From assembly GCF_002443255.2 (NCBI RefSeq), contig NW_019211458.1:18223939-18287938 (forward strand): a DNA stretch of 64,000 bases, in the 5' to 3' direction. The notes under the pieces were generated by a model that saw only the letters and a list, made by a program, of their open reading frames with translations, did no database searches and was not told the origin of the DNA. Position 1 is the stretch's first letter. Every line of letters begins with the position of its first letter. The translations under genes and the position numbers were made by a program. Of this stretch, positions 1 to 12,777 are shown in pieces. The DNA is from Varroa destructor (taxonomy: Eukaryota > Arthropoda > Arachnida > Mesostigmata > Varroidae).

Positions 1-547
1 AGCAAGAGCACTTCTTTTATTTGAGATGACAAACGCATCTGGGACAGGAGATTCGTTAGATGCGCCAAACGCTTCAAGAGTAACACAAGGCAAAACAGGA
101 ACGAAGTTCAAGGTCCTTCGTGGTTGCTACTCCTACTGGCTAGCATCGTGCATTTGGCAATGTGTGGATTTGGTTGAATAAGATTCATGTGTGAGCTCGT
201 CAAAAAGCAACGGCTAGAAGCTTTTTGGTTCTTTACGTCGTTTTAAATTTACTGTTTATCATAGAGCAGTGCATATGACAAGCCTGGCACTGGATGCAGC
301 CCGTCGGTCTGCCACGGAACAAAGCGCGCCCAAGACAAAAAGGCAGTCCATTTGAAATAGAAGAAATGCGACGACCGCGTCGTCGAGATTGAACGATAGA
401 AAGCCCTAGAAAGCGACACTGCAGTAAATTGGCCTAGGCCACGGGACCACTCGACGATGAGTGCGACACAGGTCGCCTGGCAGATATAATCATCTAGAAC
501 ACCCATGAGATGCTAATATATTTTTGGATGTTGGAGAGGTTAACTTT

Positions 548-1181
548 ATGCATCGGTTTTTTCGTTTGAAGAACAAGTTAGAAGCTGAAGTGGGAATTGG
601 AAATGAGCAAAACGACCGACATCTGATGTCACATTTGTCTGCACACGCCTTTGATGAAAGAGTATGAATAAAGTCGTTATCTTATTTAACTTTTTCTTTC
701 AAAGTAGATGACACTAAATCTACCCTTTGTGATGAACAGGAAGCTAATCTCATGACGAGAAATGCCGGCAAGGAGTGCTGTCGTGGTAATCTGTTTCGGG
801 TTCTTGGGTTTGTTTACTTCCGATTCAGGAAAATTCGCACGTAATCCTCTAAGGGCATACGAACTCATCACAGCCTCAGCCCTGTCACCCGTTCAGATGG
901 ATTGATATCAGCAAAACGCAAGCTTCGAGACGATGACTTGTCATTTTGTTGAAGTTTCTTTCCCTCGCTTTACTTTACAGACAATGTATCAAAGGAACAA
1001 TTACGTCTGTTTGGAAAATTTCGATGGATCTTGCATCGAGCTTACAGGTGGCGAAAGGTTTTATATAAATGCTGTTCGTTTTCCTGACGGCCAGCCTTGT
1101 AGCCTGTTGACCAAAGCTTGTCTGACAGCTGCCGACCCTAGAATATTTTGTTTGCAGACTTGGAAAAATCTGTTTAATTGA
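548..1181 (+). CDS. candidate two-exon gene, unrecognised
   Basis: An ATG at 548 opens 38 codons (MHRFFRLKNKLEAEVGIG...) to a donor-like AGA/GTATGA at 661/662. A very good acceptor (TTTCTTTCCCTCGCTTTACTTTACAG) ends at 980. The phase-0 join gives a 104-residue protein ending at TGA 1179-1181. A polyadenylation signal AATAAA follows at 1290-1295. A second reading uses the same acceptor in another frame (starting NVSKEQLRLFGKF), a CAG/GTGGCG donor near 1046 and another good acceptor at 1158, and ends near 1251. I recognise no domain. The acceptor and poly(A) signal suggest a real 3' end here, but the frame is unsettled. Confidence 0.27.
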
Positions 1182-1289
1182 TGTTGGTCTACCGTACAGA
1201 ATACAGATGAGCGTTAACGTTTTTTACGGTCGAACATCCATATTTTGCTGATATGAATATTTTTCAAGTTCTCTAAAGTTATCTGCTCG

Positions 1290-1295
1290 AAATAA
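1290..1295 (+). promoter_or_regulatory. AATAAA polyadenylation signal
   Basis: A canonical AATAAA (overlapping AATAAATAA) lies about 110 bases after the stop of the 548-1181 candidate and about 40 after the stop of its alternative reading. It is compatible with a transcript 3' end. Confidence 0.25.
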
Positions 1296-1678
1296 ATAAG
1301 CTGCCGTGCCAAATAGGCAAAAAAAAAACTGATGTTCAATCGCTCAAGCGGAGAACGAGCGCACCTCGTTTCGAACGAACTGCGATTTGATGTTGACTCC
1401 AGCCGTTCGTTGTATCGTAATGCGTATTAGATGATACCTTGATAATCCGGCCGGTTCTTAGCGCCACGTTCAACGGGGAGATGAATGCAAAACAAAGGTT
1501 ACATTTATAGTGATTTCATGGTTGTGCCGACCCATCTCAAGATGTTCTCTTGTAAACGGAACGTCGATTTAACTGTTTCCTCTTAACTATACAGAAGACG
1601 AGGTTCAGATGTCGTAATAACAACACTAGTTACGTGTTCTATTTAGTATATCGCTCATTGCCGTTGCTCCCTTTACAG

Positions 1679-1951
1679 GGATCTTATCGTTACCTTGCTG
1701 AATCAATCAACATGATGTCGTCAGTGAAAATTCCAGTATTATTATTGATCGTACTAAGATTTGGCTGCACCAACGTTCTGGTCATGCCATTGCACCACCT
1801 GCCACAGCAGTCATCCGCATGCGATCTTCATTCTGGATACCTAAGCGTTGCTTCGGTAGGATCTATGGCTAGCCTACGATTTTTCGAATCCTTTCGCCTC
1901 AAGCCAGCATTCGGTGTCGCAAACATACGAAAGGATAGCAAATACGAATAG
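1679..1951 (+). CDS. candidate small secreted protein exon
   Basis: A strong acceptor (GCCGTTGCTCCCTTTACAG) ends at 1678. Thirty-three bases later an ATG (1712, with a second at 1715) opens 79 codons to TAG at 1949-1951. The start MMSSVKIPVLLLIVLRFG resembles a signal peptide. The remainder is a short chain with one cysteine after the hydrophobic stretch and no dibasic processing sites of the usual kind. This would fit a last exon whose first part is 5' UTR. No family recognised; a frame of this length is expected by chance in this window. Confidence 0.27.
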   Translation, partial: GSYRYLAESINMMSSVKIPVLLLIVLRFGCTNVLVMPLHHLPQQSSACDLHSGYLSVASVGSMASLRFFESFRLKPAFGVANIRKDSKYE

Positions 1952-2908
1952 AGAAAACGGTACTAATAGCAGCAAAGTGCTATTTGAATATGTAATATAT
2001 GAACGCAGGACGTATCCTTCCTATTTTCCTTCGCTCTTTTCTTTGCAACGCTCGAATCTTTTAGATGTCTATTGCTAGTCCTGCACTGCTCCGGCAGCTA
2101 CCGAATGCTAAGCGGTACCATGCTGTTTGATTCGACTGGCTTGATTACCTTAACCGGTCTTCGCTGGCTGGCATCGCTCGCTTGCTCTCCTTTACGCTGT
2201 GCGCTATAGGCAATACGTGTTGTCGGCGTACGTTCCCTTTACGGCGATCGTTGTCTATCGTTCTCCAGTCTCACCCGTTCTTTACTAGCCCATTGCTCGT
2301 AGGCTACGTCCACTCTCTCGCGGTAACAACCGGCGGCAAACTATCGCGCAGGCTTCCGCGATAACTATATATACATATTACGAGACGCGCACAGTTACCT
2401 ATTGACGTGTGCCACGACGCGCGCCGCCACTCCCTCCGCAACTACCAGAATTAGCGTTACATAATAACATCATATGCAATAGATACATCTATAGCCGGCA
2501 AAGATAACGCCACAGCGGAAACGATGCGACCTGCTGCTATTGATACAGCCATCTTCGCCACTGCTGTCAATCAACGCCGAAACGGCCACGCACACCGCAC
2601 ATATTTAATAAGGCCGAACACTAGCCGTTCAATTGGAGGAATCCCTTCCATAGAAATAAACACTATCGGCTGATGAGTGGTAATAATTGCACGTACGAGA
2701 TTTCACGTTAGTGGACTGTATATGGGAATATGTACATACGTAGTGTACTGCTGTTTTTGTGGCCGTCGAGCGAAAATTCTCGCCGTCCTATGGCTTTCGA
2801 CATTTAATGACCGCGTCTATACCTAGTTATAAATTTTTCAGTTCTCTCTGAAGCTAGACTGGATTTTGTATACAGTAAAGCGATCCTTCTTAGACTGTTT
2901 TCTTCCAG

Positions 2909-5900
2909 CAAATTACGTTAACGATGAGCTACAAGGTTTTTTTGCAGATATGCCGTCATCGGCTGGCTGATCTCTCCAAACTCCTGTGTACTTTGACAGA
3001 TCTGTTTCGTGAAAGGTGGACGGATAAATCTATGAATGGACCATGTACACTCTCCATTCATTAGCGAAAAGCTTGACAAGCAAATGCTGATTGTGCCACT
3101 CTATGACTTCCGTCAACGCAGTACTATTACCCATCGTTCTTATTATGAAGACTGTTATTACGGATATGGTCGTGGTCGTGGTTTTGATCCATATATCGAC
3201 TTTTCTTTCATACTACAGTTTGCTCGTCGGATGGGGTCAATCTCTTGTATGTACATATTTATGTATGTTTGCTGCCACATACCATCGTCAACATCTTTGT
3301 TATCTTGAAGACAAGGCAGTCTTCGTCGATTTCTGATGTAGTGGTGACTTCACATTTATTCGGATCACTTACCAGATGCATATTACTGCTGTGTCCATCA
3401 GTGTCATGTTTTCCGTGTCTAGCAGAATAATGAGACTTTTCTCTCGATAAGCGCCGGTTAGGCTGCAACCGCTAATCGAATTAAGACTGCTGCATCTAAG
3501 AAAAATATCGCGTAAACCCCTTGTCCTTTTCACATAGGGCTATTCAAAAAAGAGCTGGCCGAATCGTTCAGAGTTTCCACTTTCGAAGATTGAATGGACG
3601 GTATAAGGGGCGCGCTGCGTCGTTTGGTCCAGGAACAGGACTTCGGCTTAGATGCGCTCTAACTATTCTCCCTTAGTCTTTGCCACTTGGAACTTGAAGT
3701 GGACTAGCTTTGCGATAAGCCGACGAAGGTCAATATTACTACGACGTATTATAGTGACCTAGTTAGCTGGTTGACGGCACCAAGCAGGAAAAAATGTTTT
3801 TGACCACTTTCTATATTAAAACGGACAATGTCTGAACTACGAAAGACTGCCGCTAAAAACAACTTACATAGGGGCCATTTCGGTGGGCATATCGTTTGCT
3901 ATATTGTCCGCCTTCTCCAGAAGCACACGCTTCTTCACGCTCGTTCCGTGTTGTCCGCAGGCCTTATGTGCAGTTTGCATGCACACTGTCTAGTCACGCG
4001 CGCGCGTGTTAGAGGACTGCAAATCGAATTTACGCAGAAGCGTTGTAATCTTTAACAGAATATCATGCGCGCACCACTTACCGGGTGTGCGCTGGGAAAG
4101 ATCATGGTCGACGGCTAGCTGATACACCGACCATCTGCGGTCTAACATTGGTTACAATGCAGATTACGTGGCTATGTCTGAGCTGTGGAAACGCATGAGG
4201 CGGGTATCCACAATGAAATCTGAGCAATGACTTTTGCGAGGTCAGAGGAAACATAATGGCCACAGGCTGGCGTGCGCGTCCATGCTCTCTATCGGCAGAA
4301 CACAAGTCGATGGACTGCGTTTGTGTTTCTTTTCCATTCGAGGTCAAGCCTCTCTGTAGAGTGCTACAGGTTTCAGTGTTACAATCACTTAACAGCTCCA
4401 GGAGGTAGTGAACAAACCCCCGTCAGCTTTGCTGCAGGAGGACGTCATTTGTGGTCGAGCACTGTGGTTTGTCATAGCCAAGAAATTGGGCGATTAGCTG
4501 AGTCGACGGCACCAGCTTTAAAACAGCCATTTTTTATTATCGTTGTTACCTTCATGTAGTGCAATGTGATCACTCTTAGCGGAGAACTCTCTGAACGACC
4601 AGTCTTAGCAAATCTCTGACTGTATTATGTAATTACTAGCGTGAACAGAAGACTGTTATCACGAAATGCTCCTAGTGCTAGATATACATTCGAAAATATC
4701 GGCTGGCTGGACGGCCCGAAACAATACACTGACTTCCTTGTCGAAATGTCGCCAGACGAGATGTATATCGGGTCTTTGTTTCGCATCAAAACGTAGAAAC
4801 GCTAGGAATATTCCATAGAAAGGACAAGAAAGATCAGGCGTAACATACTCCGGGGCATAGAAAACTTGCGAAGACAGACAGCCCGTATTTTATCAATGAC
4901 ACAATCGATGCCATCGACGTTACTGGCTATCCAAAACGGTTTGATGAGACCTGCTACCTTTTGTTTTTACAAGTGTTAGTCAATATTGCAATGTAAATGT
5001 CATAAGTCAGTTCGCGGAGTCGGAGGAAATAGTAGACAACGGCGCTGCTTCAGAGCAACTCAAGTTGAACATGTTATGTTTAATTGTTAGACTTCCGGAA
5101 CGTCTGCTGCCCGAAGTATCTGACTTCATGGACCAGTTTTACCTCAGTAATGAAAATGGCCAAAATGAAAGTACACGGTAAGCCAATTCCGATAAGCTTC
5201 GAATTATAGGCTGTTAGTAAATGATGTCGTACGTAGAGTAGCGTAATGGTTGCTATTGAAACGACGCAGTGGCTAACTGTTTTTTCAAGGTAATGAAAAA
5301 TCTAGTTTTTCAACGCTATTTCAAAATCCTCAAATTCTCTCAGCCTACCTACGGTTATGCTTGAGTTGGCACAGGAATATAATGGTATTCAGTGGACATT
5401 TTGGCGCTAGATTTGCCGCTAAAGCTTAAAGCCTCGGTAGATTTACTCACTAATTTCATAATTATCGATAATACAGCGGTCATGGATCCGCTACTTTGTG
5501 CACGTTACTTAAGAGATTTTTCTCGATATCGAAACGGCGTATTTTCATCGCACAGTCACCACAATTATCGCCACAAGTACGGATATATAATTTATGTAAC
5601 GCTTGCACCCACTCGTTCCCTCCAAATCGAGCGGAAAAATGCTCCTCTGCAGCAGAAGTCTTACTACTATCGTTATCATGTCCTTTATGTTTGTTGTTGA
5701 GTGAACATATTTTTCAACATACATAGATATGAATTTTTTCAAAAGGAAGTTGTCTGGGAAGGCCATTCGCTATTTTCACGCTGTAGAGGACCAAACAAAT
5801 ATGCTTTGTTGCTTAATTGTAAAAGCTACTTGTAAGTTTCGTTGACGGCCAAATAACAAGTTAACATTAACGAGGCTAACAGAATCGAGGATAACCAGTC

Positions 5901-8137
5901 AATTTGAGTTCATCCTTTAACTACCACAATTCGCGCACGTGTAGCAGTGGTCAATAAACAACAGGCTGCTTTTTGCTTTTATACTAAAATTTCTTCGAAA
6001 GTTACTATTGCAAATCTAAACTTAAGGGTCTATGCGGAAAATGAAGGCTGTGCTTTTTTATGTCACACTGCCTAACCGCCAGCTAGGCTATCTGAATGCT
6101 GACGCGGATTGCAACTCTGTAGTACAATAACGCAACGGTTCTTCGATAGAATGAATAGTTATCGCTAACAGAGCTTCAGACAAATGAAAACAATTTTAGT
6201 AGAGGAAACTCTTTGTCCTTACGAGAAAATCATTGCGTGTCAGGTTGATGTCAGGCAGTGACTCTCTAGGCAACAAACCTTATAGGCCCATTGGATTATT
6301 CACGGGTCTTCTGTACAGTAATACAAATTAGTTGGCCCCACAGGCTGGACTCTACTCGGCGCATGTAGTCGTAAGCGTAACCTCGAAAGCACCTAGTATC
6401 TTCGGAGACCCGTATTGCCTTTTCTCGTTTCTATCAAAAGCGACTTACGGTTAGCAGTCGCTATTTCAAACACTTATTGCAAACCAGTAATAGATAAGGT
6501 AGGTAGAAAGCGAGCGCATCTTAAGTCGCCGATACTGCGTAAACCTGATGGAATGATCAACGGCGGTATCGGAGCAAAAACTTGAAACATTTAAGTACGT
6601 TATAAAAAATCACCACTCATTTACAGCCGGAACCTATTGACACTACGAAACTTGGAAAAAGCAGTGTTTGAAATGGAGATTCTACTTTTTACACAGCTTC
6701 ATATTTTCCGAAGGGTCGTTTACAAAGCTAATGCTTTGATAAGATTCAATCAAACATTTGGTAGTTTGATACTTATAGCAAAAGGTTGGGAAACTAGATC
6801 TTTGCTCTCGGCAGAAATACATCCGGGTCACATTAGGATATTCCGCGTCTGTATGTGAGGGAACACACTATATTGCAGCAGTAGCATTATTATACATACA
6901 AACATTAGACAGAACACTTTTTCACTAATTTCGAAATTTACGTATGATGCACTAACCTGACTATAGGCGTATTTTCATCAGCTTCATGCGAGCCGACTAC
7001 CCCTTTAAAGCTTTTGCCGGGAGGTTGAAAAAGGCCAGGTGTTAAGTTCTGGTGGGCTCCTCGATGTATAAGTGTGCCAACCTCCGATGAGATAGTGTCA
7101 TCGTTGTTCTGTACGTGCTCCAGCCGCCGGCCAATCAACTGTTGCCAGTCTCGTTCATTAGACTCCCGGCCGAAGCCATCCTGAACGCCGGTCTCCCCCT
7201 TTTGCATCTCGTTAGTGGCCCCGCGGCCTCCGCCGCGCTCCGAAAATACAGAGCACCCGCTACTCGTACTGACGAGTTAGTCCCATCGAAACAGAACACG
7301 CAAGCGTCGACGGGGTATCCACGAGGACGGTTTGAGGTGGGTATAAAAAAGTTCACACCAGTGGGTTTTTTTTTTGGTCAAATCCCAATAAATCCAGTAA
7401 CACAACACGTTGGCACCATACACCGTTATTGGGGTAATAGCAGGCGACAAAAGGTTCGAAGAAACGAAGCATGAAATAGGAAACACAAGCGAATGCATAT
7501 ATACATCGTTAAATTCACTATCTATCTCTGACCTTATTAGATAGGACAGACTTAGTAAAACCCTAAATAACAAGTAATTTCATAATGGAATATTAATTAA
7601 AGAAAGGACAGATAGCTATAGCTAACATTTTAATAAAGTGATCATCGCCACACACCGTTAGACACAGGCAGTGTAATTCATTCTTTGCCTAGGCGATCAT
7701 CACTAAAAGAAGTAGATTAGCGTTGGCGAACTTTTCTCACTGAGTTCGCAAAAAGGCCCGGTTAGTAGATTTCGCCGACATTTTATTACACCGATACTCC
7801 CTTTGTAAGATCTATCGAGAATTAACTGAGAGATAGAAAGTTTAATAACGTCGTACAGGAAAAATTTAGGAAGGAAGGCTTTTTTTGTACGCTATGGAAG
7901 AACGTTAAGAAGCGATAAAATATGTACCATGTCCTTGTCCAAAGATTGCTATGGCGTCGTTCGACGATCGAATAGTTTGTTATAGTTTATTCGAGTACGA
8001 TAGTTTAGGCCTAAAATTGTCTTGTTTCAGGCCAAAAATTGGCGTTGCTAGTTCTTTCTGAGCTGCTCGGAAACGTGTCGTCGATGTTTGTGGCTCGTCC
8101 CTTTAGCACAGCTGCTACTTTACCTGTTGCTAACTGA
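2909..8137 (+). CDS. candidate multi-exon gene, unrecognised helical protein
   Basis: A chain of exons with agreeing phases: 2909-3015 (ATG at 2924), 3538-3600, 4974-5177, 5344-5383, 5727-5831, an unresolved exon or exons between 5832 and 6626, then 6627-6854, 7162-7340 and 8031-8137 (stop TGA). Acceptors are good throughout (for example GTTTTCTTCCAG, AAATTCTCTCAG, ACTCATTTACAG, GTCTTGTTTCAG). The donors after 5177 (GTAAGC) and 5831 (GTAAGT) are good; the others (GTGGAC, GTATAA, GTATTC, GTGAGG) are weaker. The product would be mostly helical, for example LKLNMLCLIVRLPERLLPEV in the 204-nt exon and ELAQEYN joined to DMNFFKRKLSG. No known domain is recognised. Competing minus-strand exons lie inside its first introns, so only parts may be real. 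Confidence 0.25.
3259..4148 (-). CDS. candidate three-exon gene, unrecognised hydrophilic protein
   Basis: Exon 1 (4148-4082) starts MLDRRWSVYQLAVDHD and ends at an exact GTAAGT donor in phase 1. Exon 2 (3962-3868) is open and ends TAT/GTAAGT in phase 0. Exon 3 (3462 to the stop at 3259) opens in phase 0, with an internal ATG/GTATGT donor at 3283 as an alternative end. The spliced product is about 121 residues, hydrophilic, with a Ser/Thr/Asp-rich tail containing TTTSEIDEDCLVFK. Two exact GTAAGT donors with matching phases within 210 bases is the main support; the acceptor before exon 2 is poor. It opposes a plus-strand candidate over the same kilobase. No family recognised. Confidence 0.25.
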
Positions 8138-9686
8138 AAGGTACTAGTAGCGCAGCGTCGGGACACACGGAATCGTTGTTTAGTATTTTACAGATATTTA
8201 CAGGCACAAGGTTTTCGTAGCCATGTCGGTAATGTAATACCTTGACGGATTATCAGCGTGCATTATGTTACGTGACCCGATTGGCGTTATAGCCGACCAA
8301 GCAACTTTTGTCTGTTTTCTTTATTTAGCAAATTAGTGCCTAAAATAAGAACGATGTCATTTAAACGTTTAACTTGAAATAAGTTAATTCCTTTCAGGCC
8401 GTCTCACTGAATAACCCTTAGTCACTCTATGCTCGTATGTCCATGGATCACTAGCCAACATTACAGGCCATAAATTGTTATGGCAATTTACCGTTAATGC
8501 TAAATACCATTATCGTTCAGGCGTTTCTCATTCAAATCGATCGTAGAAGGTGCAAATGATAAATAATTACCATTATTAAATCCTCGCTTGCTTTTCTATT
8601 GAATCCACCATCTAGCCTAGCAAGCAACCTAATTATAACCTTACGAGATTATCGGTAGCGGCAAAACCTGTCGACTGTAAACGCGCTCATTTTCAGTTAC
8701 CTTTGCAAGGGCGGAACATTGCAGTAACGTTGCCCCCTCCGTCGACAAACTGTCGTACATGAAATCAACTATGATCATTACCATTAGACAACACTTCTGT
8801 ACCTGGATCACGCTGCCAGGGATGCTGGCCTTGAAACAACACATGTCGAACCACCGTTGAAAGTGGAGCAGTGGAAAACCGCACCACCTTCCGGCGCCTG
8901 ACAGATCGTCGGAGCACAGATGGAACATCAGCCTGGATATACTAACGGATCCCAGCTATTATTGGAAAAATCAGCTATCCGAACCGTGATTTTATCTAAC
9001 AATATTGAAATTACGACAATACCGATATATATTCTTCGTCGATTTATAGAAATTATGGTACTGCTTGTTGTACATTAGCGATACTTTCGTAATGTATCTG
9101 AATAGACATCACATGTTCTAGGCACTTTAGTCCTAAACGACAACCCAAAGAAATTTAATGATTCGTCCGTCCAAAAAATGACGATAATTGGTTTATATGC
9201 ATCCAGATAAGGCGATACGATATCTGCAGAAATTTACTAAGCATTGTTCTAATATTATTCGCGTACCATTCTGTTTTGGTCGTTACGAAGCGAGCAAGGC
9301 ACGAAAACTTCTCAACTCACCAACCAACCAACCAACTAACTACCTACTCCCCTTTTTCAAGGAAATACAAACTGGTAAAATAGCAATCATTCAATATTTA
9401 ATTAGGGAGGTTCCAAAATAATATGCCGTTATTAGCTGATCGAGGCACTAGGTTTCGGTGTTCCACATAGGGACGATACGTAAGACAGATTGAAAAGCAC
9501 GAAGCGCCAGTTGTCGTTGACCAGCGAGCACGAGATGTTCTATTCGATGTTTCTTGCTGTTCGCATGTGCTTCTGTTGTTCTCCCAATGTTAATTTTCAA
9601 ATCAGTGGAGCGTCGTTTCTTGCGCATTCATACCAGTTGTACGCAGTAATCTATATTTACGGGATACAATCATTTCTCTTTTGTAG
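8138..9686. other. no supported gene
   Basis: Only short frames. A 95-codon minus frame at 8641-8928 and a 77-codon plus frame at 9188-9421 are within chance length. A possible exon (9461 to about 9560, RQIEKHEAPVVVDQRAR) follows a fair acceptor but lacks a good donor. Confidence 0.3.
9317..9340 (+). repeat. (ACCA)n short tandem
   Basis: Imperfect tetranucleotide repeat of CAAC/ACCA units, about 24 bases. Confidence 0.8.
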
Positions 9687-11420
9687 AAGACGCAGGTCGA
9701 GCTAGCCAAAGCAAATGAGATGTATAGATCTGTGCTGAAAACCTGTGAGATTGCATCGAGTACACTTGAAGCACAGCTGCCTGCAACGGACGCTCCAAGC
9801 AAAATCCCTAGTCGCAGCTGCTGTGGCCAGCGATAGGGGCTTGTTAGATCAGCTACGTTTTATCATTAAAGCTGCGAACTATTACGGATCAAAGAGGTCG
9901 CCCTCTGCCAGTATTACCATTTACTATCGCTAAGTTTGTTAGCGAGCTGGCTAGCTGGATGCTGAATATCGTAATAATATAATAATGTCGCAAACAGGGC
10001 ATCCGAATACCAAACAACGAGCATGTATCTATGAGTACATAGCATTGATATGATTTATATGTTACAGTGACTAGGAAATCGATTTCAAAACGCTGAAAGC
10101 ATTCCTATAATGTGCGATAACTTTGGGACGGGTATGTCCCTTATAAACGACCATAACGGACCGGTCTCCTACACACTCAGCCCCATGGTGGCGGGGTTTT
10201 CCTCGCTCCAAATATCGACAATGGATCATTTACATTGGACGAAGAACATTTCGAACTCAGCTCCGATACTTCCTTTAGACATCGTCTTCACGGCCACTTC
10301 ACGGCGAAAATCCTATCGGGTATACGCGCTGGCAGTGTAACAACGATAGTCCAGTCTAAACGGATTCGCGCGATGTGTCCATATGAACGGTATCTATCAA
10401 ACCTAATCGTGCAGACAGGCTTCTATTGGACTATTTTCACTCATTTCAGCTGTCCGCGGCTGCACCGAGTTGATGAGGGAGGGATGAAATTGTTACCAAG
10501 TGTTTAAATAGAGCGTCAAAGATAAAATCCATGAAAAAGAGGGAGTAAATTTATTAAGCGACTAAAAACAATTACCGGGAGACCGGACAGAAGGTCGTTT
10601 GAATTAAATTGAATTATAAAAATCGTGTTTTCATGGTGTGAAATGTCGCACTTGCTGGGTGACAGCGCTAAAAATAATAAATTGACCAGCCAACCAGTGG
10701 TGGTATCCTATGAGCGTGCAAATGTGAGAAAACCGTGTCTTTTTGCCATTAAACACACGCTGTAAATATATTCAACAGATATGCATTATTGAAGATAGAT
10801 ACGGGACGACAGTAATCGACCCAAACCACCTTTCTACCCGCGAAAGCACAGTTTGCTTCGTCCGTTGCTATTGCGGATTGAGCTATCACAATGGAGTTCT
10901 CGTCGTGGTGACGGATGGACGTTTAATGGATGATTCCAATGATTACCTCGAGACTCATCTATCTCCTGCCATGTGTCAAAGGGGTCAGAAAGATTTGCTA
11001 ATCGCAAAAGGCAACTACTTAGCTTGATAGGTATGGTCCTTGTTCGCTGATATTGCGGATATTAATTGTGATACAAGAAAGCTTCCCGAACGAGGTGTTG
11101 ACGATTTTTCTGCCAGGCTGTTCGTGTATTTTTTCCTTATTATGTTCCCGGGTCCTGTTATTCTATTCGGATGTTATATGAAGCTGTAATAGATTTATTT
11201 CACTTTGGCTTGTATAGGTCAAGTTCCGTTAGCGTACAACACGAGGTCCGCGTACGAGCTAAATCTAGCGAGTGAAATTTCTTCGTTTGTTAATCTACAC
11301 ACAATTCTATACATTTATGGTAGAGTTAGCCTTAAATCTGAAACAAACGTGATACGCGCACTTTTTTTTTGGTCTATCGAAATTAAAGGTAGATTGCTTG
11401 CACCCAGCTTTAAACGTTGA
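9687..11420 (+). CDS. candidate exon cluster, unrecognised
   Basis: Four exon-like blocks on one strand. At 9687-9836 a very good acceptor (CATTTCTCTTTTGTAG) is followed by a coiled-coil-like run (KTQVELAKANEMYRSVLK) ending in a stop. At 10181-10507 the acceptor CTCCTACACACTCAG opens 108 codons, including FTLDEEHFELSSDTSFRHRL. At 10779-11027 a cysteine-containing stretch (VCFVRCYCGLSY) is open to a stop after a mediocre acceptor. At 11218-11420 the acceptor TTTCACTTTGGCTTGTATAG opens 67 codons to a stop. Each block ends in its own stop, so they cannot all be internal exons of one transcript as drawn. They may be alternative last exons, or several may be chance. No domain recognised. Confidence 0.22.
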
Positions 11421-12097
11421 GGTGATTAAATGAGCGGATCCGGAACAGGCAGAATATATTTCTTCTAAAATTATATATGGTAATCAGGCGTATCTTTAGT
11501 ATCTCGAGTTCCGCCTAGACTTAGCAAATGAAGCGGAATCTCAATCACTGCATGTGTTTGCATAGCCTCTTTCAACTGCCGGAAGCGGGATTAGTTCGCG
11601 GAGCGTCAAAAGGCCTGTTATACAGCGTTTCACTGAACTCATAATGGCGTTCTTCAGTTGATGCCCCCTCCCTCGGATAAGAATCATCGACCCACTCATT
11701 TTCATAAACTATTTGTCACGAGGATAAACACTAACTTTCACTCGTCTCTCGATGACTACAATATTCAATCATATAGCCCCGTCACGGTGATTGCGTGTAC
11801 CCTATGCGGCCACAGCCAACCCAATGTCTAGAAAGAGCATTACTGCAAATAAAACAGTCTCAAAAATGTCCTCTATTGTCTTGAAGCGCCACTCGCAAGA
11901 CTTATACAATTTATAGCTGCTTATACTGTTACAAAAGACATTTTCTATAGTATCATAAATGGCAGCCTGCTTTGTTTCATTTGTGAATTTGATTGCTTGA
12001 TACTAGATGGCCTGCTTATATAGAGCGTCAGGGAACAGAGTGTCAAGCGTATAAAGATGAAGATCGAATTACTAGCTCCGAATCTATTTCACTGCTA

Positions 12098-12463
12098 TCA
12101 GCGATAATTGGTTGTGCCAGCAACGCCGCCATTACTTGGGCAATGTGAAACTAGCCTCGAGGCGTTCACATCGAATAACGTGAAGACTCGCTGAACGTGA
12201 AGATGTGTATCATACAGCAGGTGACGATTAACAAGCTGACAGGCAACTCCTACCGCTTTGATGATGTCACCGACGCAGGGCGGCATAGCGCGAAGACAAC
12301 ACAACACAGATAACCAACCGGCCGGCCACGCCGACACGCGATGTTCTCTACAGATCAACGCTGCCAGTGCTCTTAACAGAGACCGGATCGATTTGCTAAA
12401 CGATCCTGCTACAAGCTGGCAAGTATATCTCTCCAATAGGAGGGCGGGAAGCGAATCAAGCAT
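12098..12463 (-). CDS. longest ATG-started minus-strand frame, possibly not coding
   Basis: A 121-codon frame from a true ATG, with a hydrophobic, Cys-containing product and no recognised domain. It sits in a block visibly richer in G+C than its surroundings. The opposite strand over 12258-12473 is also open (70 codons, hydrophilic, rich in Arg, Asn and Ser), so strand cannot be decided. The GC-rich block may instead be a promoter or 5' UTR. A few frames of this length are expected by chance. Confidence 0.15.
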   Translation of the reverse strand: MLDSLPALLLERYTCQLVAGSFSKSIRSLLRALAALICREHRVSAWPAGWLSVLCCLRAMPPCVGDIIKAVGVACQLVNRHLLYDTHLHVQRVFTLFDVNASRLVSHCPSNGGVAGTTNYR

Positions 12464-12748
12464 CGAGCGGTGACCATACGATCAGCGACTAGCAAGCGGC
12501 CACTCGAAAAGGAAGCTCTCAACGAAAAAGAGGTCTTACATCCTCCACTGCTCAATGTGTATGTGTGACTGCGTGCTTAGAGTACCGTAATGTGTACGGT
12601 CGTCTGTACATCTCTGTGTGTGCGTGCGTGAGTTACGTGTGTGACTTGCGTGTCTAGCTATCGATATAAATAGAAACCCCAATATCGTTAATAGCCCACG
12701 ACGAAAATATGGACTTTAAAAGGGGGAAAGGCGAGGGTTTATAGACTG

Positions 12749-12777
12749 TGAGCGTGCGTGCGTGTGTGTGTGTGTGT
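12749..12777 (+). repeat. (GT)n microsatellite
   Basis: A run of GT dinucleotides (12762-12777) preceded by GTGC units. It sits at the end of a generally GT-rich 200-base stretch (12560-12780) just after a GC-rich block. Confidence 0.85.

Noticed and set aside
7135..7356. Minus-strand frames over the GC-rich block at 6.95-7.3 kb as an exon (donor CAG/GTTAGT at 6957).
   Set aside because: The plus strand has a better acceptor here (CCAGTCTCGTTCATTAG) and continues the plus-strand exon chain; kept only as an alternative.
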